From the NCBI GenBank assembly GCA_903924405.1, contig CAIYBH010000414.1, positions 1-33,501 on the forward strand: a stretch of 33,501 nt of DNA. Direction: 5' to 3'. Positions 25,552 to 32,421 of this stretch are shown here, piece by piece. This DNA comes from an uncultured Planctomycetaceae bacterium (GTDB taxonomy: Bacteria > Planctomycetota > Planctomycetia > Planctomycetales > Planctomycetaceae). Numbering within the stretch: the stretch's first letter is position 1; every line of letters starts with the position of its first letter. The position numbers and the translations under genes were made by a program. The notes beneath the pieces are model-generated. The model did no database searches and was not told where the DNA came from. It was given only the letters and a program-made list of their open reading frames with translations.

Positions 25552-26114
25552 GCGCGGGCTGACAAACGAGGATTGCCGGGTGGTGGTGACAGGGGCTGAA
25601 GATTCTGGCCACCGTGGGGACTCGGCAGGGCTTGATCTTCGATCGCATGGTGAGAGGTTTTGCTTTCTGTGGGGGCGGTGGTTTGTGCTGCGCGCAGGGT
25701 CTCGTCTGGTGAAGCTGGCGGCGAGGACGGCGGGAGATTCTGGCCCGTGGTGTCAGGCGTGGCTGACGGTCGGTCGGTTACAGGCGCCTGGTGTCGCAAT
25801 CGCCGTTGAGGGGGGCGGAACGCGGGCCAGCTGGGGCTGTGCGTGAGTGATTTGGTCCGTGGAGATGTGGAAAACGCCTGCGGCCACCCGGATCGGGTTG
25901 AGTTTCGGGTGAAACAGAAGCTGTGCGAACGCTTCTTCAGCGCTACAATGAGAGTGAATGAATTGCGGTCGCATCGGACATAGTTCGTTGCTGTTGCTGA
26001 GTCGAGTGTGTTATCCGCACGTGGGTTCATGCGGGTCAGGACCTGACTTCCCGGGACATCGCCGCGATTGTTTCGATCTCGCTGTTGAATACCGAACTGG
26101 CTGGGAAACTACAG
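25552..26114. other. Long intergenic region before the kinase gene
   Basis: About 560 bases without a recognised gene. Frames on both strands are open for up to 160 codons, but their products are Pro/Ser/Arg-rich and look like shadows of GC-rich DNA. It contains the -10-like GCTACAAT at 25942-25949, about 165 bases before the kinase ATG. Confidence 0.45.
25942..25949 (+). promoter_or_regulatory. Candidate -10 element of the kinase gene
   Basis: GCTACAAT is a member of the GCTANNAT set in this window. No good -35 is found 16-18 bases upstream, so it would be a weak or extended -10 promoter. Confidence 0.3.
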
Positions 26115-27809
26115 ATGTTCAGTGGGACAGAAGAGCGGGATGAGCGTCTGGCGGTGGTCTTTGATCAGTTGATTCAGGACTCCCGCAATCAACCACCGGA
26201 GCAGAAGCTGGAAGAGGCGATTCGCCAGCATCCGGACCTTGAGGGTGATCTGCGGGAATTGTTTGCGACAGCGCGGATGGCAGACGATCTGGCACTGCTG
26301 GAATCGGTGGTTCCGGACCGGACAGCGAGGGGTTCTGGTGAAGCGGCGCCAACGGGTTCTGCGATAGGCACTCTTGTGGGTGAATACCGCATTGAGGAGG
26401 AGCTTGGTCGCGGGGGCATGGGCGTTGTGTACCGGGCGTGGCAGAGCAGTCTGCAGCGCGTGGTCGCGTTGAAGATGATTCCGAATGCGGCGTTTGCTTC
26501 ATCGCAGGATCTGGCTCGCCTTCGGGCTGAGGCCCTTGCGGCCGCTCGACTGCGGCATCCGAACATTGTACCGGTGTACGAGGTGGGAGAGCTGGATGGA
26601 CAGCCGTGGTTCAGCATGCAGTACATCAAGGGGACCACGCTGTCTCAGCGATTGATGTCCGGCCCGATGCTGCCAGCGGCGGCCGTGCGCATGATGATTC
26701 CGGTTGTGGAGGCGATTGGTGCGGCGCATCGGGCAGGAGTACTGCATCGGGATTTGAAACCCGGGAACATTCTGATTTCTGACGACGACGTTCCCTTCGT
26801 GACAGATTTTGGTCTGGCGAAACGTGTACCTGTGGACGGTCAGATGGGTGGGCTCACGGGGGAACTGCATGGGCTGACGCAGAGTGGTGCGATCCTGGGG
26901 ACTCCGGCGTGGATGTCTCCTGAGCAGGCTGCGGGGCAGTCGGAATCGATTGACGTGGCGACGGACATTTACAGTCTGGGAGCCATACTGTTTGCGACAC
27001 TGACGGGTCGACCACCCTTCCAGGCGGCCTCGCCGCTGGACACGGTGTTGATGGTGCTTGAGCAGGATCCTCCGGAGATTCGGGTCATCAACCGTGCCGT
27101 GGATTCGGATCTTGAGATGATTGTCATGAAGTGTCTGCAGAAGCCGCAGGACTTGCGGTATCCATCGACGACGGCGCTGGCTGCGGACCTGAAAGCGTGG
27201 TTGAACAACGAGCCTGTCAGTGCGCGCTCATCGACAGTGGCTCAGGTCATGACGCGTCTGTTTAGGGAATCTCATCACGCCGCCATTCTGCAGAACTGGG
27301 GATTGCTGTGGATGTGGCACAGTCTGGTGGTGTTGTTGTTGTGTCTGCTGACGAATGCCATGCAGTTATCCGGCGTGGATGAGCGGTGGCCCTTTGTCAG
27401 TCTCTGGGTGATCGGGCTGGGGCTTTGGGCCTCAATTTTCTGGAATCTGCGACATCGAGCGGGACCGATCACGGCGGTTGAGCGACAGATTGCGCACATC
27501 TGGGCCGGGAGTATGATTGCGTCTTCGATGTTGTTTGCCGTGGAATCCATCATGGGGCGACCGGTGCTTGAGTTTTCGCCATGCCTTGGTGTGATTACGG
27601 GGATGGTTTTTCTGGCGAAGGCCGGAATTCTGTCGGGGCGATTCTACATTGAGGCGGCGATGTTGTTCTGCACGGCTCTTGTGATGGCGGCGCTGGCATC
27701 GGCGGACATACCGGACTTCAGCGTGACGATTTTTGGAATCGTTTCGGCGCTGACATTTTTCCTGCCGGGCCTGAAGTATTATCGCCAGCAGCAACGAGCG
27801 AAGCGTTGA
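26115..27809 (+). CDS. Ser/Thr protein kinase with six-helix membrane domain
   Basis: A 564-residue Hanks-type kinase. The first 80 residues are soluble and helical (EQKLEEAIRQHPDLEGDLRE), as found before the kinase domain in many planctomycete kinases. The kinase domain, about 92-365, has the glycine loop ELGRGGMGVVYRA, K120 (VALKMI), HRDLKPGNIL with D213, DFG with D231 and the WMSPEQ activation-segment end, so it should be active. The C-terminal 180 residues hold about six hydrophobic segments (LLWMWHSLVVLLLCLLTNAM, VSLWVIGLGLWASIFW, WAGSMIASSMLFAVESIM, VITGMVFLAKAGIL, AMLFCTALVMAALAS, GIVSALTFFLPGLKYY). This is more than the single helix of PknB-type kinases, and there are no sensor repeats. 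A TTG at 26085 could add ten residues. The target is unknown. Confidence 0.92.
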   Translation: MFSGTEERDERLAVVFDQLIQDSRNQPPEQKLEEAIRQHPDLEGDLRELFATARMADDLALLESVVPDRTARGSGEAAPTGSAIGTLVGEYRIEEELGRGGMGVVYRAWQSSLQRVVALKMIPNAAFASSQDLARLRAEALAAARLRHPNIVPVYEVGELDGQPWFSMQYIKGTTLSQRLMSGPMLPAAAVRMMIPVVEAIGAAHRAGVLHRDLKPGNILISDDDVPFVTDFGLAKRVPVDGQMGGLTGELHGLTQSGAILGTPAWMSPEQAAGQSESIDVATDIYSLGAILFATLTGRPPFQAASPLDTVLMVLEQDPPEIRVINRAVDSDLEMIVMKCLQKPQDLRYPSTTALAADLKAWLNNEPVSARSSTVAQVMTRLFRESHHAAILQNWGLLWMWHSLVVLLLCLLTNAMQLSGVDERWPFVSLWVIGLGLWASIFWNLRHRAGPITAVERQIAHIWAGSMIASSMLFAVESIMGRPVLEFSPCLGVITGMVFLAKAGILSGRFYIEAAMLFCTALVMAALASADIPDFSVTIFGIVSALTFFLPGLKYYRQQQRAKR

Positions 27810-28055
27810 CCTGACCGGGTTGAGTTGGGCTGCGACTGCGTGGCCGGGGTTGAGACAGGGTGTGGCATTGTTGTTCGCGTTCTGTATGTGGAAGTTCGGT
27901 CGGGACGACAGAGTGTCTCGGAAAGTGGCCTGTGGCGGGTGCGACCGGAATCAGGTAGACTACGCAGAGAATGGTTGAAACGCGGGCCCTGAGTGACGGC
28001 AGTGCGGGCCGGGAAGATCGACTTTGGTGGACCTTGAGTGGGAGGTTTCCGGCGC

Positions 28056-29171
28056 ATGGCGGAACGGGTTGTGCTGGCGATGAGTGGGGGAGTGGACAGT
28101 TCGGCCGCAGCGGTTCTGTTGCATCAGCAGGGCTACGAGGTGGTGGGGTTGTTCATGCGATCCGGCGAAAGCGAGTCGGCCTGTGCGATCCCGACCACGG
28201 GCTTACTGCCGGTGGTTTCGGGGGCTGGAAATCGTCAGGGTTGTTGCAGTTCGGAAGATGCTGCGGACGCGAGGCGTGTTGCGGACCGGCTGGGCATTGC
28301 CTTCCATTCGCTGAATTTCCAGGAAGAGTTTCGGCGAATTAAGGACTACTTTGCGGATGAGTACCTTGCCGGGCGAACACCGAATCCCTGTGTTCAGTGC
28401 AACACGTGGCTGAAATTCGGCAAGCTCTGGGAGTTTGCGCAGCAGGTGGATGCTGGTTTTATTGCTACGGGCCACTACGCTCGCATACAGCATCACGCAG
28501 ACACGGACGACTGGGGGCTGCATTGCGGCAGTGACAGCAACAAGGATCAGTCGTATGTGCTGTTTGGAATCAACCGCGAGTTGCTTCCGAACATTCTGTT
28601 GCCGATTGGGACCTGGGAAAAGCCGGATATTCGGGAGCTGGCGCGGGATGCGGGACTGCGAGTTGCGGGCAAGAAGGACAGCTATGAGATTTGTTTTGTG
28701 CCTGATCAGGACTACGCCGGGTTTCTGAAGCGATATCGGAACCACGAGAGCACCGCTGGAGAATTTGTGGACATGAATGGAGCGGTTCTGGGGCAGCACG
28801 AGGGGTACGAGCACTTTACGATTGGGCAGCGCAAGGGGCTGGGGCTGGCCTTTGGGGAGCCGCGGTTTGTGGTGCACATCGACCCGCAGTCGCGACGCGT
28901 TGTCCTTGGGCATCGTGAGGATCTGGCTGTTGCGGGGATACTGGTGGATCAGGTGAACTGGCTGTCTCCGAAGCCAGAGGGCGAGTTGAGTTGTCTGGTG
29001 AAGGTGCGTTATCGCACGCAATCGGAACCGTGTCGGATTGTGGTCAACGCGGATGATTCGGTCACGGTGATTCCGGAGACACCGATCCTTGGGGTGGCTC
29101 CGGGTCAGGCAGCGGTGTTTTATCAGGACGATCGCGTTCTGGGTGGGGGCTGGATTCAGCGTCGGGCGTGA
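28056..29171 (+). CDS. mnmA: tRNA 2-thiouridylase MnmA
   Basis: MnmA adds sulfur to U34 of Lys, Glu and Gln tRNAs, using a persulfide from the Tus/Isc relay. The 371-residue protein has the PP-loop SGGVDSS at the N-terminus, and CC-S-E-D-A-A-D-A-R-R-V-A-D-R-L-G-I as in several bacterial MnmA proteins. The nucleophile region NPCVQCN contains C112 and C115, the second aligning with E. coli C102. The second catalytic cysteine is C213 in EICFVPDQDY. The C-terminal beta-domain contains GQRKGLGLA and PGQAAVFYQDD. Start: ATG 28056 with GGGAGG about ten bases upstream; a GTG at 28038 is an alternative. No sulfur-transfer gene is adjacent. Confidence 0.95.
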   Translation: MAERVVLAMSGGVDSSAAAVLLHQQGYEVVGLFMRSGESESACAIPTTGLLPVVSGAGNRQGCCSSEDAADARRVADRLGIAFHSLNFQEEFRRIKDYFADEYLAGRTPNPCVQCNTWLKFGKLWEFAQQVDAGFIATGHYARIQHHADTDDWGLHCGSDSNKDQSYVLFGINRELLPNILLPIGTWEKPDIRELARDAGLRVAGKKDSYEICFVPDQDYAGFLKRYRNHESTAGEFVDMNGAVLGQHEGYEHFTIGQRKGLGLAFGEPRFVVHIDPQSRRVVLGHREDLAVAGILVDQVNWLSPKPEGELSCLVKVRYRTQSEPCRIVVNADDSVTVIPETPILGVAPGQAAVFYQDDRVLGGGWIQRRA

Positions 29172-29231
29172 ATGCGTGCGGTGATCAGTTGGTGCCAGAT
29201 CAGGAGTCGGTGATCCTGTTTTCCGGCAGAG

Positions 29232-29260
29232 GTGAAACCCCGCGGCCAAGTCGCTAGAAT
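29232..29260 (+). promoter_or_regulatory. Candidate promoter of bioB
   Basis: GTGAAA (29232-29237) and TAGAAT (29255-29260) are 17 bases apart, and the -10 is preceded by GC (GCTAGAAT). A transcript from here would have a leader of about 145 bases containing the hairpin at 29373-29397. Confidence 0.35.
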
Positions 29261-29372
29261 CTGCGGGATTGCGGTTGCTCGCAGTCGAAATTGAGTTCAT
29301 TTTGTTCCGGTGCGAGTGCTGCGGAGTGCTGTTGCCGCAGGATGTGCAGCGGATTTCGAGTGTTATTTCTGC

Positions 29373-29397
29373 GGGTCCGCTGACGGGCCTCTTTTTT
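29373..29397 (+). terminator. Terminator-like hairpin in the bioB leader
   Basis: GGGTCCG (29373-29379) pairs with CGGGCCT (29384-29390) around a CTGA loop, with two G-T wobbles, and is followed by C and six T residues (29391-29397). It lies only 17 bases before the bioB ATG. It could terminate readthrough from mnmA or act as an attenuator. The stem is moderate. Confidence 0.45.
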
Positions 29398-29413
29398 GTT
29401 CGAGTACAACTGA

Positions 29414-30508
29414 ATGTCTGTAATTACTGCTGCGGATACGGGTGCCCTGACGTGGAATGGCATGGCGGAACTGGTGCTTCAGGGCGGGGTTTTATCCCGT
29501 GAGGATGCCATTCGCATTCTGGAAGCTCCGGACGAGGAGTTGTTAGCGATTCTGGACGCTGCCTATCGTGTTCGGCGCGAGTATTTCGGGCAGACGGTTC
29601 AGTTGTACTACCTGAAGAATGCGAAGAGCGGGTTGTGTCCGGAAGACTGCAACTACTGTTCTCAATCAAAGATTTCGGACGCACCGATTGAACGTTATGC
29701 CATGTTGAGTGCAGAGCGTTTGATGGACGGGGCGCGGAAGGCGGCTGAGAGTAACGCGCGGACTTACTGCATTGTGGCCAGCGGGCGTGGTCCGACGAAC
29801 AGGGAAGTGGACCATGTCGCGGGGGTCGTGCGTCAGATCAAGGAGCAGTATGGTCTGCATATCTGCTGCTGCCTGGGACTTCTTGAGCCGGAGCAGGCAT
29901 TGAAATTGAAGGCTGCGGGTGTTGATCGGGTCAATCACAACCTGAACACCAGTGAGCGTTTTCATCCGGAAATCTGCACGACTCATACGTTTCGTGATCG
30001 TCTGCAGACGCTGAGTATTTGTCGCGATGCTGGTTTGGAGTTGTGTGCCGGCATGATTGTGGGAATGGGTGAGGTGAATGGCGACGTAGCGGATGTCGCA
30101 CTGAAGCTGGCCGAGTTGAATGTGGAGTCGATTCCTATCAACTTTCTGCATGCCATTGATGGAACACCTCTGCAGTCGAAGCACGAATTGAATCCTCGAT
30201 ACTGTCTGAAGGTGTTGTCGATGTTTCGATTGACCAACCCGAAGGCTGAGTTGCGAATTGCCGGTGGGCGTGAGGTCAATCTGCGTTCGATGCAATCACT
30301 GGGGCTCTATCCGGCCAACTCCATGTTTGTCAGCGACTACCTGACAACTCCGGGACAAAAGGCGGAAGAGGATTTTCGCATGATTGCCGACCTTGGATTT
30401 CAGATCACCGCGGGTGATTACGATTCGGCCAAACTGCTGGAGCTCTGGAAGATTCCGCACGCAAAAGCCTGTGGTTCTGAAGCGGCAGGCCAGTGTGGTT
30501 GTGGTTGA
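29414..30508 (+). CDS. bioB: Biotin synthase BioB
   Basis: BioB is a radical-SAM enzyme that inserts sulfur into dethiobiotin in the last step of biotin synthesis. The 364-residue protein has the radical-SAM cysteines C75, C79 and C82 (LCPEDCNYCSQS), the SAM and substrate regions YCIVASGRGP and CCLGLLEPEQALKLKAAG, NHNLNTS, CAGMIVGMGE, and the C-terminal NFLHAIDGTPL and RIAGGREVNLR segment with the conserved arginine of the 2Fe-2S site. The last twelve residues add three cysteines (CGSEAAGQCGCG) beyond the usual core. The residue numbering fits a normal bacterial BioB. No other bio gene is nearby. Its neighbours are a terminator-like hairpin upstream and a strong hairpin downstream, so it may be transcribed alone. 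Confidence 0.95.
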   Translation: MSVITAADTGALTWNGMAELVLQGGVLSREDAIRILEAPDEELLAILDAAYRVRREYFGQTVQLYYLKNAKSGLCPEDCNYCSQSKISDAPIERYAMLSAERLMDGARKAAESNARTYCIVASGRGPTNREVDHVAGVVRQIKEQYGLHICCCLGLLEPEQALKLKAAGVDRVNHNLNTSERFHPEICTTHTFRDRLQTLSICRDAGLELCAGMIVGMGEVNGDVADVALKLAELNVESIPINFLHAIDGTPLQSKHELNPRYCLKVLSMFRLTNPKAELRIAGGREVNLRSMQSLGLYPANSMFVSDYLTTPGQKAEEDFRMIADLGFQITAGDYDSAKLLELWKIPHAKACGSEAAGQCGCG

Positions 30509-30536
30509 GGTTGACTTGGTGCTGGTCGTCTGACGC

Positions 30537-30569
30537 AGTGTCCGATGGAGTGTTGATCCATCGGATACT
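30537..30569. other. Strong hairpin between bioB and murE
   Basis: AGTGTCCGATGGA (30537-30549) pairs with TCCATCGGATACT (30557-30569) over 13 bases with one G-T wobble, around a 7-base loop. It begins 29 bases after the bioB stop and ends 78 bases before the murE start. No T-run follows in either direction, so it is not a classical intrinsic terminator. Confidence 0.7.
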
Positions 30570-30647
30570 TATGTGTCAGGTGGCAGCCTGTCCCTGCGTT
30601 GGTCATTCGTGGGCCATGCGATTGATGGCCTGAGATCGGTCGATTGC

Positions 30648-32114
30648 ATGCAGATCCAGCCCATTAGTCTTCGCGCCGGTCCCTGCCCCGTCAGTTTCAT
30701 CGGGTGCGGGGACATCTCGGGGGTGAATTTCAGCAACGACAGCCGGGGGATTCACTGCGGGGACGTTTTTGTGGCGGTCCGCGGGAGCCAGGTGGACGGT
30801 CATGCTTTTCTTGACCGCGCTGCTGCGGCTGGTGCGTCTGCGGTGGTTGTGGAAGAGCCTGTTGTTCACCTGAGCATACCCCAGTGTGTGGTGCGGGACG
30901 CGAGGCAGACGTGGGCATGGATTGGGATGCAGCGTCTGGGAAACCCGGCTGCGCACCTGCGAGTGTCGGGGGTTACGGGAACGAATGGAAAGACCACGGT
31001 TACGTGGCTGCTGAGGTCTATCCTGCGGCAAGCCGGGCTGCAGACCGGGATGATTGGGACGATCGAATACAGTGATGGCCTGCAGACGCATCCTGCGGGA
31101 ATGACGACACCGGACCCCTTTGACATTGCGGCCCTGTTCGGACAGATGGTGGCGTTGAAGACCACTGATTGTGTGATGGAGATCAGTAGTCATGGCCTGG
31201 ATCAGCGGCGATGTTCGGCATTGCAATTGTCTGCGGCCGCTTTGACCAACATCACACAGGATCACTTCGACTATCACGGTGACTTCGAGCAGTATTTGCG
31301 CAGCAAGGTGCGGATTGCCGACCTGCTGGCGTCCGGGGTGCCCTTGCTTGTGGGGATTGACGATGCGGGCGTTCGCAGTGCGCTGGTGCATTTGCAGCAT
31401 GTTCCGCTTCGTACCTTTGGCCTGTCAGCGGACAGCGATCTTCGCATTCAGCAATTGCAGCCGGATGAGACGGGACAGAGGCTGGAAGTTTCTGTGGAGG
31501 GGCGGCGTATGGAACTTCGCACCTGCCTGATTGGCCGACACAACGCCTTGAATGTGCTTGCGGCAGCGGGCATGGCCCATAGTCTGGGAATTTCTCCGGA
31601 TGTGATCCAGCGTGGTCTGGAGGGACTTGAGCATGTGCCGGGGCGTATGGAACACATTCATGGGGGTCAGTCCTTTCGGGTGGTGGTTGACTATGCGCAC
31701 ACTCCGGATGGACTGCAGCATGCGATTGAGACGCTGCGGGTGCTGACCACTGGCCGCGTGATTGTTGTCTTCGGGGCCGGGGGCGATCGGGACCGAAACA
31801 AGCGTCCGTTGATGGCTAAAGCGGCTCAGTCTGCTGACGTGGCCATTGTGACATCTGACAATCCACGATCGGAATCACCGCGGGAGATTCTGACGGAAAT
31901 CTGCGGTGGGTTTCAGGCGGCATTCGACTATCGGCAGATTGTGGATCGCGAGCAGGCGATTCGTGCGGCGCTGTCGTCAGCGGAGCCCGGAGATTGCGTA
32001 TTGATTGCCGGTCGCGGGCATGAATCTCTGCAGCTCATCGGGACTCGTCAGATTTCGTTTGATGATCGCAGGGTGACCAGGCGATTGCTGAAGGACCTGG
32101 GATACACCGCCTGA
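30648..32114 (+). CDS. murE: UDP-MurNAc-tripeptide synthetase MurE, meso-DAP type
   Basis: MurE adds the third stem-peptide residue to UDP-MurNAc-L-Ala-D-Glu in cytoplasmic peptidoglycan precursor synthesis. The 488-residue protein has the Mur ligase P-loop GVTGTNGKTT, then EISSHGLDQ, TNITQDHFDYHG and VVDYAHTPDGL. The specificity motif is D404-N-P-R407-S-E, the form found in meso-diaminopimelate-adding enzymes rather than lysine-adding ones. The frame is open back to 30573, but ATG 30648 (MQIQPISLRAG) gives the usual family length. It is followed by murF after about 307 bases and preceded by bioB, not by ftsI/ftsL as in the common dcw order. Confidence 0.95.
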   Translation: MQIQPISLRAGPCPVSFIGCGDISGVNFSNDSRGIHCGDVFVAVRGSQVDGHAFLDRAAAAGASAVVVEEPVVHLSIPQCVVRDARQTWAWIGMQRLGNPAAHLRVSGVTGTNGKTTVTWLLRSILRQAGLQTGMIGTIEYSDGLQTHPAGMTTPDPFDIAALFGQMVALKTTDCVMEISSHGLDQRRCSALQLSAAALTNITQDHFDYHGDFEQYLRSKVRIADLLASGVPLLVGIDDAGVRSALVHLQHVPLRTFGLSADSDLRIQQLQPDETGQRLEVSVEGRRMELRTCLIGRHNALNVLAAAGMAHSLGISPDVIQRGLEGLEHVPGRMEHIHGGQSFRVVVDYAHTPDGLQHAIETLRVLTTGRVIVVFGAGGDRDRNKRPLMAKAAQSADVAIVTSDNPRSESPREILTEICGGFQAAFDYRQIVDREQAIRAALSSAEPGDCVLIAGRGHESLQLIGTRQISFDDRRVTRRLLKDLGYTA

Positions 32115-32421
32115 ACCCCGCTGCGTCGGGCTGCGGCTGCGGATCACGGACCGGCTAAAATGCTGTAGAGGCGGAACGGGGGTCGGTGGTATTCTGTGTT
32201 TCTGAGTGTCTGAAACGTCGTGGTTGTACGAGTTGCCAATTCCGTTGGGGGGGGATTTCTGCCAGCGGACGCGTGTGAAATGTGCGGGACTGTGACGGAG
32301 TCAGACACGGTGCGAGTCAGGCAAGGGGCCAGCCTGCGGACTGGGGATGCAGCGGATGGTCAAATCGGGGCGGCGATTCGATCGCTCCCTGTCGAAACAT
32401 ACCAGCACGGATGCCGAAGTC
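32115..32421. other. Gap between murE and murF
   Basis: This 307-base gap is unusually long for two mur genes. Nothing protein-like is seen apart from upstream extensions of the murF frame (in-frame ATGs at 32347 and 32356, open from 32296). It holds GCTAAAAT at 32154-32161, so murF may have its own promoter. Confidence 0.4.
32154..32161 (+). promoter_or_regulatory. Candidate -10 element of murF
   Basis: GCTAAAAT is the fourth GCTANNAT element upstream of a gene in this window. The -35 region at the expected distance is poor. Confidence 0.3.

Noticed and set aside
25843..25983. A 46-codon plus-strand frame starting GTG in the same gap
   Set aside because: It has no Shine-Dalgarno site, no recognised family and overlaps the likely kinase promoter.
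25548..26030. A 160-codon minus-strand frame in the gap after leuD
   Set aside because: The product is Pro/Ser/Thr-rich with no domain, and it overlaps several other open frames. I see no start signal.
28203..29300. A 365-codon open frame on the minus strand across mnmA
   Set aside because: It is fully antisense to mnmA, which has all catalytic motifs. The product is Arg/His/Pro-rich and matches nothing I know; it is a GC-driven shadow.
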